Source of the DNA: Ditylenchus dipsaci | Lineage: Eukaryota; Nematoda; Chromadorea; Rhabditida; Anguinidae | Reading direction: 5' to 3' | Assembly (NCBI GenBank): GCA_004194705.1 | Contig: SADC01001302.1 | Location: 124,001-188,000 of the forward strand | DNA: 64,000 nucleotides | Shown: positions 47,063 through 57,245 of the stretch, piece after piece | How the letters are laid out: every line of letters begins with the position of its first letter | Numbering within the stretch: the stretch's first letter is position 1 | Program-made: the position numbers and the translations under genes | Notes under the pieces: generated by a model | What the model saw: only the letters and a program-made list of their open reading frames with translations | Told to the model about the DNA's origin: nothing | The model's database searches: none

Positions 47063-47903
47063 CAGGGCTAGGCACGGGCTGGCCCGGAGCCGGGCCGCTT
47101 TTTTTTCCGGGCCGGGCCTTAAAACTTCAGGCTCGGTCGGCCCGGTAAATCTGATATAACCTGGAATTTCTTGAACTTCAAAATTATGATTTTAAATTTT
47201 CATTTCCGGTGATTGTTTTTGGAACTCAAAATATGTTTCTACAAATGTTTTTTCGTAAAAAACAAACCAACCTGAATTTCTTGCACTAAACGCTCTGCAA
47301 CACTGGGTTTAGCTTGCTCAGAACCTGCTTCAGGAATTCCTGTGAGCTTGGACCCAGGTTGTTAACCATCTCGCCAGGCATTGACACTTCATTTCCAGAC
47401 AAGAATCCAACAAAAAGGTATATCAGAGCAATACAAAACAGCATAAAGTCTGATAGTTGATAAAGAGATTTCAAACCTGAAAAAGTTCAAAACAAAAATT
47501 GACTAAAAATTGTTCCGAGCATGCATGCATTAAGCATAATAAACAAAACAAATCGATAAAAATCAGAATAGGTTGGTACTAAAAAGCTATTTTTGATATA
47601 AACAGCGCTAAAGCAAAATAATAAGTGTGTATATGTAGTTAGACATACAAGCTGTTAAAGAGATAAAGAGCATTTCATGTAATAAGAGGTCAAAAAAGCT
47701 ATTTTTCGGTTTATTTCAACGCCAAAATTTAGCACAAAAAATGGAAATTCTGATATTTTTTTACTTAAAAAATGTTAGAATTCTGCTTTGGAAATTTCGG
47801 GCTTTTCGGGCCGGGCTCGGGCCGGGCCGACACCCTTCCGGGCCGGGCTTTTATAGTTAAGCAGCGGGCCGGCCGACCAAAACCCGGCCCGTGCACAGCC
47901 CTG
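47063..47903. mobile_element. hAT-like element A, exact 8-bp duplication TACTACAG
   Basis: Ends CAGGGCTAGGCACGGGC and complement of CAGGGCTGTGCACGGGCC, flanked by TACTACAG at 47055-47062 and 47904-47911. The sub-terminal GGCCCGG-rich DNA contrasts with the AT-rich interior. No transposase. Inside is an exon-like segment (47286-47474). Confidence 0.88.
47283..47474 (-). CDS. exon-like segment inside hAT-like element A
   Basis: Minus-strand frame beginning after a good acceptor (GAACTTTTTCAG) and reading LKSLYQLSDFMLFCIALIYL, then FVGFLSGNEVSMPGEM and ending KLNPVLQSV with a stop. It contains one predicted membrane helix. It is higher in GC than its surroundings, has codon-like structure and lies wholly inside the transposon, so it looks like a captured host exon. 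No family recognised, and no partner exon is seen. Confidence 0.45.
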
Positions 47904-48041
47904 TACTACAGTCAACTCTAGATTTAAAGAACCCTCGAGTTAACGAAACTCTTGATTTGACGATTTTTTAACGCCTTTTCTGCCAGTGATTAAATAAAAT
48001 GACTAAAATTGACTCTTGATTTAGCGAAACTCTCGGTTTAA

Positions 48042-48221
48042 TGGACCATACTTGTTGATGCAAAAGAGAATTTGACAAATTCAAATGCGCGCGGGACACC
48101 TCTCTTTCGTCTCTCACGGTACTCCAGGAATAAGCTTCTGTAACTATTCGCGGGAAATAGTTACAGTGTCCCGCGCGCATTTGAATTGCGAAATTTTTAT
48201 TTGCATCAACAAGTATGGTCA
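48042..48221. mobile_element. TTAA-type MITE (GGACCATACTTGTTGATG ends)
   Basis: Inverted ends TGGACCATACTTGTTGATG and complement, with TTAA immediately outside both (48038-48041, 48222-48225). The TTAA target is that of piggyBac-type transposons. The related copy is 55869-56604. Confidence 0.75.
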
Positions 48222-48695
48222 TTAAACGAACATTTTTGCCGATCCCCACGGGTTCGTTAAATAGAGAGTTGCCTGTATGAATCTTGGTTTTCGGCCAAGA
48301 TCTTGGCCAAGATCTTGCTTGGCTGTTTTCAAAAATCTTGCTCTTGGTCTTGGTCAAAATTTCAGTTAAGAATCTTGTCTTGGAGTCTTGCTTGGTCCCC
48401 ACTTTCTGTCTCTAGAAACAAGGGCGCAAAACAAACACATACAAATTTTTAAACAGGAATATTTTTTATACAAAATGTAAGCGGAGTAGTTTTTTTAACT
48501 AAGAGCCCAGAGCCAGGTCCGGAGCAATTTTTTCGAGTTGAGAGCTTCGAGCCAGTTCCAGAGCATATAATTGCGATAATACATCACTGCTAGTAAGATT
48601 AGCAATCAATTGGATCAAGGTTTGCATGATTGGCATAAGCACAGGAGTAATGATCGGAAGCAATAAAATATTAAGCCTAACACCAAAAAAAATAA

Positions 48696-49128
48696 GGACG
48701 TACTTTTTTCTGCCCGCTAAAATACTTTTTCATGCCCACTAATTACTTTTTTACCCGCAAATTTCCTTTTGTCTTATTCGATTTAGTTTTCTTATCTTTT
48801 TTTAAAGTGATATTACCATCGTGTAGCCCTGCGATTCTAGTTTCTAACAAGATATTATTTTCTGCAAAATCTCTGAATGATGAAAAAGAAAAACGTAAAA
48901 GTATAAATCAAGTCAAAAATAATTCGGTTTATACTTTTACACTTTTGTTGTTCATTTTTAGCAGACCTTGTATAAAATAATACCACCTTGACAACTAGAA
49001 TCGCAGACCTACGCGATGGTATTATCGTTTTTTAAAAAATATCAGAAAATTCAAGATAAACAGGCAGAACGAACGAAAAAAATTTGCGGGCAAAAAAAGT
49101 AATTTGCGGGCATAAAAAAGTACCGTCC
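48696..49128. mobile_element. foldback element with CCCGCAAATTAC arms and TCTAGTTTCTAA core (copy 2)
   Basis: Outer arms GGACGTACTTTTTTCTGCCC and complement contain two or three copies of a CCCGC-x-AAATTAC unit each. Inner arms CTGCGATTCTAGTTTCTAAC and complement match the 21.4 and 56.1 kb elements. Non-coding. No clean target duplication found. Confidence 0.7.
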
Positions 49129-50111
49129 GAAAAACAAAAAATATTAAGAGAAGTAAGTTTATGGACAAAGGTGTAACATCAAAACAACAAATTTGTACAT
49201 CAAAATTTTTTTAATAATGCCAATCCAACTTTTAATTTTGTACGAGTTTGTCTGATATCGCAAAACCTAATTTTCGATAAAATATGGCTCAAAAACCAAA
49301 ATCAAAATTTAAAAACTTGGGTAAATCTTTTCTTGTCCAGACTATCTCTTTATAGCTTTCACCCTCCTTTGAGACATCCTTCGGTGCTTAATGTTGTCTA
49401 ACCTGACTGATTAAATAAGTAGTCTTTTTTTTAATTGCGTTTTGGACCAACTCTGGCCATATCTCCTTATTCGATTTTAGAGCTCCCAGCCAAGACCATC
49501 CGAATTTATTGAAAGTTTGTCCGGATTCTGTAAATTGTGTAAGTGCCGTTGAAAACTAATTTTTTATAGTCATTATATCTCTCTTTGCAGGTAAATTTTA
49601 ATCCGGTTTGTCGAAAGAATTTTTTCTGTTCGTCCGACACAGGCTTGATTCATTTGGACGCCTTTTCTTTGACTTTGTTTTTGCTTTTCTTAGTTTCGAC
49701 AGCAGTATTTTTAGAATTTGAGATTCGAATGATGACAAAAATATTACATGGAAACATATGGCTATCTGGCAAAGTGTGGACAAATATTGGCCTGAATGCG
49801 TAGGTAGAAGTCGATCCAAAATTGATCAGCTGTTTTGATGTCTTAGAAAGTGCACTATTGGTTGGATCAAACACTTGCGAATCGATATTCTTAAAAAATC
49901 TCGATTTTCATTGAATTTCTCTGTTTGGATTGTTTATTTTTGCGCTTGATTAAAGACTGGAATTTTTAGGTGGGCTCTTCTAATATGTTGCGTTATCATT
50001 CGCCGTAGATCCACGACATAATTTATAATTTTGACATAATGTAGGCACTAAAATCCATTTATCTATTAAACGCCTCATGCACATAGATCAAATCATGCAA
50101 GGATTATAAAT
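49129..50111. other. intergenic downstream of oxidase gene
   Basis: AT-rich with phrases of the 28.8 kb palindrome family near 49.2-49.3 kb. Short overlapping frames at 49.6-49.9 kb have no motif. Confidence 0.35.
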
Positions 50112-52683
50112 TTATTTACTGCTGGCTAGAAGTTTGTTTATCCTTGCAGCTTTGAACGTGTTCAGACATGAGTTTGACCACGTTGAGAGAGCAGCCCCAA
50201 CTCATTGTAAATCCATTGAACCATGGCCGTAATTGTGAATCACCTTAACTAGCTAACTATTTTCTGTTATAGAGAGCTGATGCCTACATGGCATGCATTT
50301 CCACTTGGTTCAGATGAATTTAGAACGCAGTGTTCCAAGCGAACAGTAGGACGGGCCGGCCTATAGACGGAAATAGTTAGGTGAGATTGTTAGGACGATA
50401 ATAATACCTTATTCCAGACCATTCTGACACAAACTCTGCTCCCTTAATTTTACAATTGTATTTAACAAAAAATTCAGCATTTACCTACCTTGAAAGTTGG
50501 GTGCAATTTCAGGTAACGCTCCCAAATGTCTTTTCGGTCTTCATCAGTTATTTCGAGATCCGATCTATGAGCCTCTTTCTTCGTACCTAGTATGACAGTA
50601 TCAACCCTGCAACAGACAGACATAGATTATATTTTGGTCCTTTTATGATAGAAAACTACAATGGATCGTGAAGGAGTCAACATCTTTGTAGTTGAAATGT
50701 TTGTGCCAAGGTGCTCTGACCTTAAAGGAGGAGGATACTTTATATATGCCGTACAAACTGATGAATAACCCAGGGCTTCGAATGAAAAATTTCAAAAAGG
50801 ACATTTGGGTAAAAAAGGACATTTTGACTGTTATTGAAGTAAAAGGGTCATTTTATCCAGTGCTTGTTGCCATTTTGAAGCGAAAAAAAAAAGATTTTGA
50901 CTAAATTTTCAAAAATAAAAAAGATTGGGGTGCCAAAAAAGGACAAATCTTTTTTAAAAGGACGATTTGAAGCCCTGGAATAACCTTTTTTTGGGTTATT
51001 AATGGGGTATCTTTTAGGCTTAGGCTTTGGTAGGCCAGCGCCCGTTAGGCCGTACGAAGGGGTTATTTATGACCCTTTTTAGGGGAGGGGGTCATTTATG
51101 ACCCACAGTCATATACGCACCGCCTAGGATTGATGGTTCGAGACCCCTTGGTACACGCCTACTGGTTTTACTCTACTTTTTAGTTACTTCACTGATTTTT
51201 AGCGGCAAAAACCATAGTTGCAACCGATTGCAACTATTCTAGCACTGCTTTACTGTCAGTAAACGTCCTAATTTTGGATTTTATGACAATGACCGTCAAA
51301 ATTATTAATTTAAATGTATCATTAAATGTTTCTTAAAGTTCAGCTCTGATTTATTACTACCTTTTTTTCTATATAATAGCTCAAATGGAAGCGTAGAATC
51401 TTATTTTGTATGTGAAACGTGTAACTTGTTGATGAAAGTCAGAAAATATCAATCAAACCAGTCAAAGAAAACCCCAAAATCCATCGATTTTCGGAAATTT
51501 AGCTTATTTTCGCCTACAAATAAGACCATCAGGTTTTGAAACCCTGCGTTGATATCTTGTTACATAGCTAAGGGTGTGAGAATCATATTGACACCAAAGT
51601 TGTTAATAATAGAAAGGTAAAAAAAAGGTTTCCACTCAATGGTAGTCAAACCAGTGACTTAGTCAATTCTTATATAAATTTTGCTTCCCCCGATAACTTT
51701 TCGAAAATGCAAAAAAAGCAACTAATACAGTCAATCTTCGAAATAACGTATACCCTGGGAACCAGGTCAGGTATTCTTTATATCAAAGTTCGTCTGTAAG
51801 AAATTTAAATACCTCAAGAGCTACTCCACGGACTGGATATACTGAGTCATCATCTCCAGCCAATTTGCCTCCATTAAGTCCCGCACAGTTTACAATACAG
51901 TCAAAGGTGTTCTCATCCACTAGCTGAAAAATAGGATATTTGTATAAAATCATCTGTCGAATAACTAACTTGCTGAAGAGACTCTATTTTACGCTCCTCG
52001 AAGTAAACCTCATCTAGAAGAGACAGTTGTTTGTGGAGCCATGGCACATATCTTCTGCCCTCTGAAGCATAAGCTGTGTAGTGGATGGCATATCTGCAAT
52101 GATGAGCCATATAATCAACCGATTAAATTGACCATAACATACTTGGATGGGTTAGGAAACAAGGAATTGCGCTCTCTGTCGGTGAGCCAATGGAAGTTAT
52201 AGACTATATCTCCATAGGCTTCGGCCTGAAAATACTATTAAAACATTTGTTTAAGCTTGGATGCATCGTACCTGAGTATCCAGCAGGGCTTTGTTGTCAG
52301 ACTGAATGTGTCCAGAGACCAGTTTGACACCTGTCTCTTCAGGACTATACTTCTTCTCTAGCTCAGCAAACCACTCAAAGGAAGCTTTGGCCCACTCACT
52401 AAAGCTTCAATTAAGTTATGGGGTTGGGTATGCTCTTACCGATCAGCCACATAGTCCAAGCGGAAAAGACCAGCAGGCCCGAAACTACAGGTTTCATCAA
52501 ATTTTCTGTCTGAGAAAAGGGTGATCTAAATCAAGACAGTTCATTGCTATACTTTGCATAACCACCAAAAAGAACTTTTGCGGAAGGGAAATTTTGTTTG
52601 ATAGCTAATGCAGAAGAAAATCCAATTACTCCTTGACCAATCACAGCCACTCTCAAATTATTGGAAATAATGCCCATTTTCAT
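50112..52683 (-). CDS. D-aspartate/D-amino-acid oxidase (DAO/DDO family), about 10 exons
   Basis: FAD flavoenzyme that oxidatively deaminates D-amino acids (D-Asp type likely), usually peroxisomal. Minus-strand exons: 52683-52576 (start MKMGIISNNLRVAVIGQGVI, with the GxGxxG FAD motif), 52525-52440 (ITLFSDRKFDETCSFGPAGL), 52398-52272, 52225-52143 (WLTDRER), 52093-51970 (RYVPWLHKQL), 51923-51813 (FDCIVNCAGLNGGKLAGD, PVRGVALE), 50720-50660 (VRAPWHKHF), 50606-50489 (VDTVILGTKKEAHRS), 50360-50288 (RPARPTVRLE, the substrate-binding Arg region), 50243 to about 50112 (HNYGHG ... GFTMSWGC). One base seems missing in the last exon right after HNYGHG, so the C-terminus reads either ...SSQQ or ...LLASSK; a PTS1 tripeptide cannot be confirmed. 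Two ATGs six bases apart could start it. A family E repeat lies in the intron at about 50.77-50.99 kb. Confidence 0.92.
50770..50990. repeat. dispersed repeat family E copy in oxidase intron
   Basis: Near-identical words to 6.37-6.64 kb, e.g. GGTCATTTTATCCAGTGCTT and AAAAAAGGACAAATC; ends GAAGCCCTGG. Confidence 0.55.
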
Positions 52684-53570
52684 GCGTGTATCTCAAATCT
52701 ACATAGAAAAGATTAAGACTAGAGCTGTGCATCTGGATTTCGGAGTTTACTTTAAACGAATTTTCGGCCCACTTCTCAACGGACATATTAGACGTCTACA
52801 CCCTATACTTTTCATTGCTTTTTTCTTTTAGTCTATCTGCTTTTTTGTACAGTCGAACCTCGCTATAGTGGCACCACGATATACAGTGCGTTCATAATTT
52901 TACAGGCCCCTTTTTAGGTGTTTAGTGACATTTTTTAAAGAAAATAAAAATCTGTCTTTACAGAAAGCACAAGCATAGTCGATAACCTAGTAATTATGCA
53001 AAAATATTGGGGATGTTGGGTTATGAAAAAATATATGACCGAAAATTCAAATTTCCACCGTTTCATAATTTTACAGGCAGCTTGTTATTCTGTTATTTCA
53101 TCTGATGAAATTTTGGTTTGTCGTAGTTTGTGCGTTTCATTATACTTCCGTTTTAAATCCTTGTTCCTTAGCTACAATTTGGTAGGTCAAATTCCTATTT
53201 TTGATAATTCCGAAAAAAGTTATGACCATCAACAAAAAAAGTGTCAATTTCTAGTCAAAATCAAAGAAAATCTAAAGAAAATGGTTGTATGGTCGCATGA
53301 ATACTGACTTTTCTTAAAAGTTTTAACATCATAGTGAACTAGTTGATGCACTTTTTGAAAGCCTTATAATTTCTCTACAAAATGACATGTCAGCCTTTTT
53401 TAAGGATTGCACAGGGCTGAGAAACGGACGGTTAAAGTTGAAAGTAGTGAAAATGTCTCTATTTTCGCGTTATTTTGAGATCGACTATGCTTGTGCTTTC
53501 TGTAAAGACAGATTTTTTATTTCTTTAAAAAATGTCACTAAACACCTAAAAAAGGGGGTGCCTGTAAAAT

Positions 53571-55521
53571 GGGTACAGGTCAATCCACCGATGCAACAGT
53601 CATCGACAATAAAAATTTATCGATGCAAAACTCATCGCTGCAAAACTTATCGCCAACAAAACTCATCGCCAAAAGAAACTTATGGCTTGCATAACTCATC
53701 GCCGGAAAAACTCATCGATGGCAAAACTCATCGCCAGGTCAACTCATCGATGCCTTTAATTCGTCGATTATTTATTCACCGATACTTATATTTTGTCGAG
53801 TGTCTATTCAACGACATTTCTATTTCGTCGATTATCTATCGACACTTTTGTCTTATCGTTTTTGCTTTTTTATCTTAACCTCTTATACATATTCAGAACA
53901 ACAATTTTTTATGTAAGCAGATGCAATACAACAACTCTTCTTTGTATTGACTTGATACGTATTATCGATTAAAAATTTTTTTAGGCTTTTTTATATAAAG
54001 TATAATCCAATACATTATATCTCATACTTCTCTAAAAACCATAAACAAATAAAATGCACACTCCACTTTATTCACTTGACTCGATAATAGACAAGATAAC
54101 AACACATAATAAATTATTCAACTTCTCCGAAGGCATTCATCATATTTCTTGCGCATTCGACTTGCTCATCCGTCCTCGGCTTGCATCGTCCCATAGCCTT
54201 ACTGCATTTAGAATTTTTTGATCTTTGGCTACATCAGCACTTTGCCTCGGTTGCACAATTCCTGCGACCCATTCCTAAATACGTAATAAACGTAATATGT
54301 TGTTTAATATAATTATAGATTCTTACATTGTAAAAAAGACGGTAATCACCACGAATTGCACTGCATAGTCCTAGCATCATGTCCGACATGGATGGATTCT
54401 CTTTGATAAGTTTGTTGAGTTTGCATTATCACTCTCGATGTGGTTTTTGTGGCGAGGACGTTCTTCAATTGTCACTTGATAGAGATAAGAGTGCTCAAGC
54501 TTAAACAGTGGACGTTTTTCCCTGCTAGTTAGAGTCGCTTCATGTTCTAGAACATTATTTTATAAAAACTAAATTCAGAATTCTTAACTATTACCAATAC
54601 ACGTTCGTTCTACATAAGAAACCACCCTTGAAGTTCTGAGCGGGTTACCAACCTTTGACCACATCATGAAAAAAGGATACCATTTGATTGAAGGGCACAA
54701 AGAACGGCGTTAAGAGTAGGCGGACCTATTGAACACAATATTATACATAAATTTTTTATCTACTAAATACCTGCTCGTACACTTCAATCTCATTGACATA
54801 AAGCTGAGAAATGCGTTCTTTCTTAAGCGGCGAGTAATGGCTTGAACCAAGTGAAAAGAGTCTCCCTCAACAGCGATACCCGAATAAACAGTTTGCACAA
54901 CGTTGCTTTGACAATCCACAATCTAGCTCTGCACTTCGCTTGCAACTTGTCACATCGGTAGAAGGAAAAGCGATTGCATCCTGAGTCTTTGTCCTTGGAG
55001 AAGAGCTTGCCTTGATAGTTGATTTTGCTAGCTTCCTTTCGCTAAGAATTGACCCATTCTATGTCGACATCATTTATTTCTTCCCACTTTACTTCTTCCT
55101 CGCTACTGTATCCACCGCTGTTGTCACTGTGCTCGCTGTAGTCGCTTGCGCTCATCTAAGCCTAAAAATAGTTATAAAAACAGTTAAAGAAAAAAAGAAT
55201 TGATATACAAGGACAGCATAGTATGAATCAAGGAATAAAACTATCGACGAAACACAAGTGTCGATGAATAGGCAATCGGCAAAATATAAGTGTCGATAAA
55301 CGAACAATCGACAAAATACAAGTATCGATGAGTTTGCAAGCGATAAGTTGCTTTTGGCGATGAGTTTTGCCATCGACGAGTTTTGCCGGCGATGAGCTTT
55401 GCAAGCGATAAGTTTTTTTTTGGCGTTGAGTTTTGTTGGCGATGAGTTTTGCAGCGATGCGTTTTGCATCGATAAATTCTCATTGTCGATGACTGTTGCA
55501 TCGATGAATTGACCTGTACCC
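53571..55521 (-). mobile_element. MULE-type element 3 with TCATCG-repeat termini and FLYWCH-like gene remnant
   Basis: Ends GGGTACAGGTCAAT and complement, with exact 8-bp duplication TGTAAAAT (53563-53570, 55522-55529). Both termini are arrays of degenerate 16-bp TCATCGCC-AACAAAAC units in opposite orientation (53.58-53.87 and 55.23-55.51 kb). The interior contains broken minus-strand coding DNA (separate entry). Confidence 0.88.
54140..55159 (-). pseudogene. FLYWCH finger plus MULE-like transposase remnants
   Basis: On the minus strand a short acidic N-terminus starts MSASDYSEHSDNSGGYSSEE at about 55159. After a frame change comes NYQGKLFSKDKDSG then FSFYRCDKLQAKCRARLWI, matching the FLYWCH zinc-finger plan (Y, C-x-C-x-ARL). 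Further on are QTVYSGIAVEGDSFHLVQA and RRLRKNAFL, like the GCxFHxxQ-x-xxR region of MULE transposases, then RPRHKNHIESDNAN and NPSMSDMMLGL in place of the usual TNN-x-E ... HP-x-x-FI region. Frames are broken several times. FLYWCH plus MULE is a known animal transposon architecture. Confidence 0.65.
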
Positions 55522-55868
55522 TGTAAAATTATGAAACGCACTGTAGTGGCACCCCACTATAGTGGCATCCTGGGACCTTTTTGGTTGATTTAGCCTTAAA
55601 TAAGGCAAACTGACATCCCAATATAGTGGCACCTCGCTATAGTAGCACCCTGAGGCCGGTCCCAAGGGGTGCCACTATAGTGAGGTTTGACTGTACTTCT
55701 GTTGAAAATTCTTGACCTATAACTCTGAATTTAAAAATTGGCCAATCGAGATCCGGGAATCTTCAATTTCGGGATTCAGGTTGCAGGCCATAATTTTATT
55801 TAATAGGTAGAAGAGTTAAAAGTAGCTATTTCAAAGCCTGTCGAGAAGCAGGTCAAAGATTCGTTTAA

Positions 55869-56604
55869 AGGACCATACTTGTTGATGGCAATGTAAATTT
55901 GGCAAATCCAAATGCGTGTAGGATATTTTTTTATTCTGAAATCATTTTTTAAACTATTTATGGCTGTAGGTGAAAACACCCGTCAAAATATGTGAATCTC
56001 CCGTCAAAATATGTAAATCTCCCGTTAAATTTTTAAAACTTCTTGTTCTCGGTGTTTCCTTTTCAAATTTTTTGCACCAGCATGTAGCCCTGAATCTCTA
56101 GTTTCTAATGAGCTATCAACTGGCTGACTACAATATTTAAAAGTGGAGAACAATTATATTTTTCAAAAATACACCTATTTTTCAATATTATAGTCAACCA
56201 GTTGATGGCTCATTAGAAACTAGAGATTCAGAGCTACCTGCTGGTGCAAAAAAAATAAAAAAAAATTGAAAAGTAATCACTGAGAAGAAGAAGTTTTGGA
56301 GATTTACATATTTTGACGGGAGATTCACATATTTTGACTGGTGTTTTCAATTTTAACGACCATTTATTATGTACTAGCATAAATGATCAAAAACTACACA
56401 GCAAACACGGAAATCAAAGCCGAGATCTACAGCCACAACACTGAGCCGCCACACCGCTGAACTATCTGAACCACTTATGTAATAATTTGTTCTTTGTTTT
56501 CATATACCAAAATACATAATTCAGAAAGTATTTTTGGAGTAAAAAAGGTGTCCGCGCGTATTTGAATTTGCCAAATTCTCATTATCATCAACAAGTATGG
56601 TCCT
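55869..56604. mobile_element. TTAA-type MITE containing a foldback element
   Basis: Ends AGGACCATACTTGTTGATG and complement with TTAA outside both (55865-55868, 56605-56608). Inside, 55969-56350 is a foldback element: arms of CCCGTCAAAATATGTGAATC repeats, then the TCTAGTTTCTAA core at 56092-56246. Confidence 0.8.
55969..56350. mobile_element. foldback element, TCTAGTTTCTAA core family (copy 3)
   Basis: Outer arms: two to three tandem CCCGTCAAAATATGTRAATCT units, inverted at the right. Inner arms: AATCTCTAGTTTCTAATGAG, CAACTGG and complement around an AT-rich loop. The core is shared with 21.4 and 48.8 kb, but the outer repeat is different in each copy. Confidence 0.75.
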
Positions 56605-57245
56605 TTAAAGTAAAACCCCGAAATCCCGATGCACATCTCCTATTAGAACTCTGAAATTTTGAGTAACACTATGATTTTGATAAGTTTTTTGGGGGCTTTA
56701 GAAACCCAGAGTTGGAATGCTTGTCATCGTGAAAGCACTTTTCTTCAACTCCGGACAGTGATGTCAATATGTCTCCACCTTTACTATGACGCTGCTTTCC
56801 CTTGTCTGAAACACTCACTTTTTAGGTCACTTTTTGAAAACTTTAATTTTCAAAGTTGGTGTCCTCACTTAGGAAACCGGGTGAAGGCTCGCGATTGCGC
56901 TAATAAAAATCTGGGGTTGGTTGGGCGAAAAAAAATTTCTGGTCAAAAAAATTTTCGGAAATTTTCTCATCAAGGAAAAAAATTTTTTGGTCCAGACAGA
57001 AGTTCGTGTGTAATTTCCGTTATTATGCGCTGGAATGTGGCGCGTCGAACAAAAAAAAATTTGGGCGGATACGAGACCCGGAACATGGGGATCTTCGAGT
57101 TTTGAGTTGGGTACTCAAAACAGAAAATTCGGAAAATCGACCAAACCGAAAAATTTGAAATAATATTTTTGTGGTCTCGAGAGGAAATCAAAATTTTGAC
57201 TGAGAGTATTGGTTCTAAGTGAAGATTTCATAGTAAATCGACCAT
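56605..57245. other. intergenic, nothing recognised
   Basis: A 148-residue plus-strand frame (56659-57105) runs here but has no domain, no splice context and a low-complexity C-terminal half. Not supported as a gene. Confidence 0.35.

Larger units (their letters stand above)
46570..48414. mobile_element. hAT-like element family C, copy 2, with two younger insertions
   Basis: Same ends as the 23.92 kb copy (TAGAGACAG/CTGTCTCTA) and the same interior order. It is interrupted at 47063-47903 by hAT-like element A and at 48042-48221 by a TTAA-type MITE. Flanks CGAACAAG and GAAACAAG are a possible 8-bp duplication with one indel. Lies between the P5A ATPase and oxidase genes. Confidence 0.78.
52884..55543. 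mobile_element. TA-targeted MITE (CAGTGCGTTCATAATTTTAC ends), middle layer of nest
   Basis: Ends CAGTGCGTTCATAATTTTAC and complement with TA duplicated at 52882-52883 and 55544-55545. Arms extend inward over about 100 bp (TTAGGTGTTTAGTGACATTT and complement at 53.52-53.56 kb). Native length about 700 bp. Its right arm was the target of the MULE-type insertion. Confidence 0.85.
52850..55693. mobile_element. outer pogo/Tc-like MITE of a three-level nest
   Basis: Ends CAGTCGAACCTCGCTATAG and complement (CTATAGTGAGGTTTGACTG), TA on both outer sides. Split by a second TA-targeted element at 52884-55543, which is itself split by a MULE-type element at 53571-55521. Without the inserts it is about 180 bp. 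Confidence 0.85.

Noticed and set aside
56659..57105. 148-residue plus-strand frame
   Set aside because: No domain, no splice-site context, low-complexity second half, and repeats adjacent on both sides.
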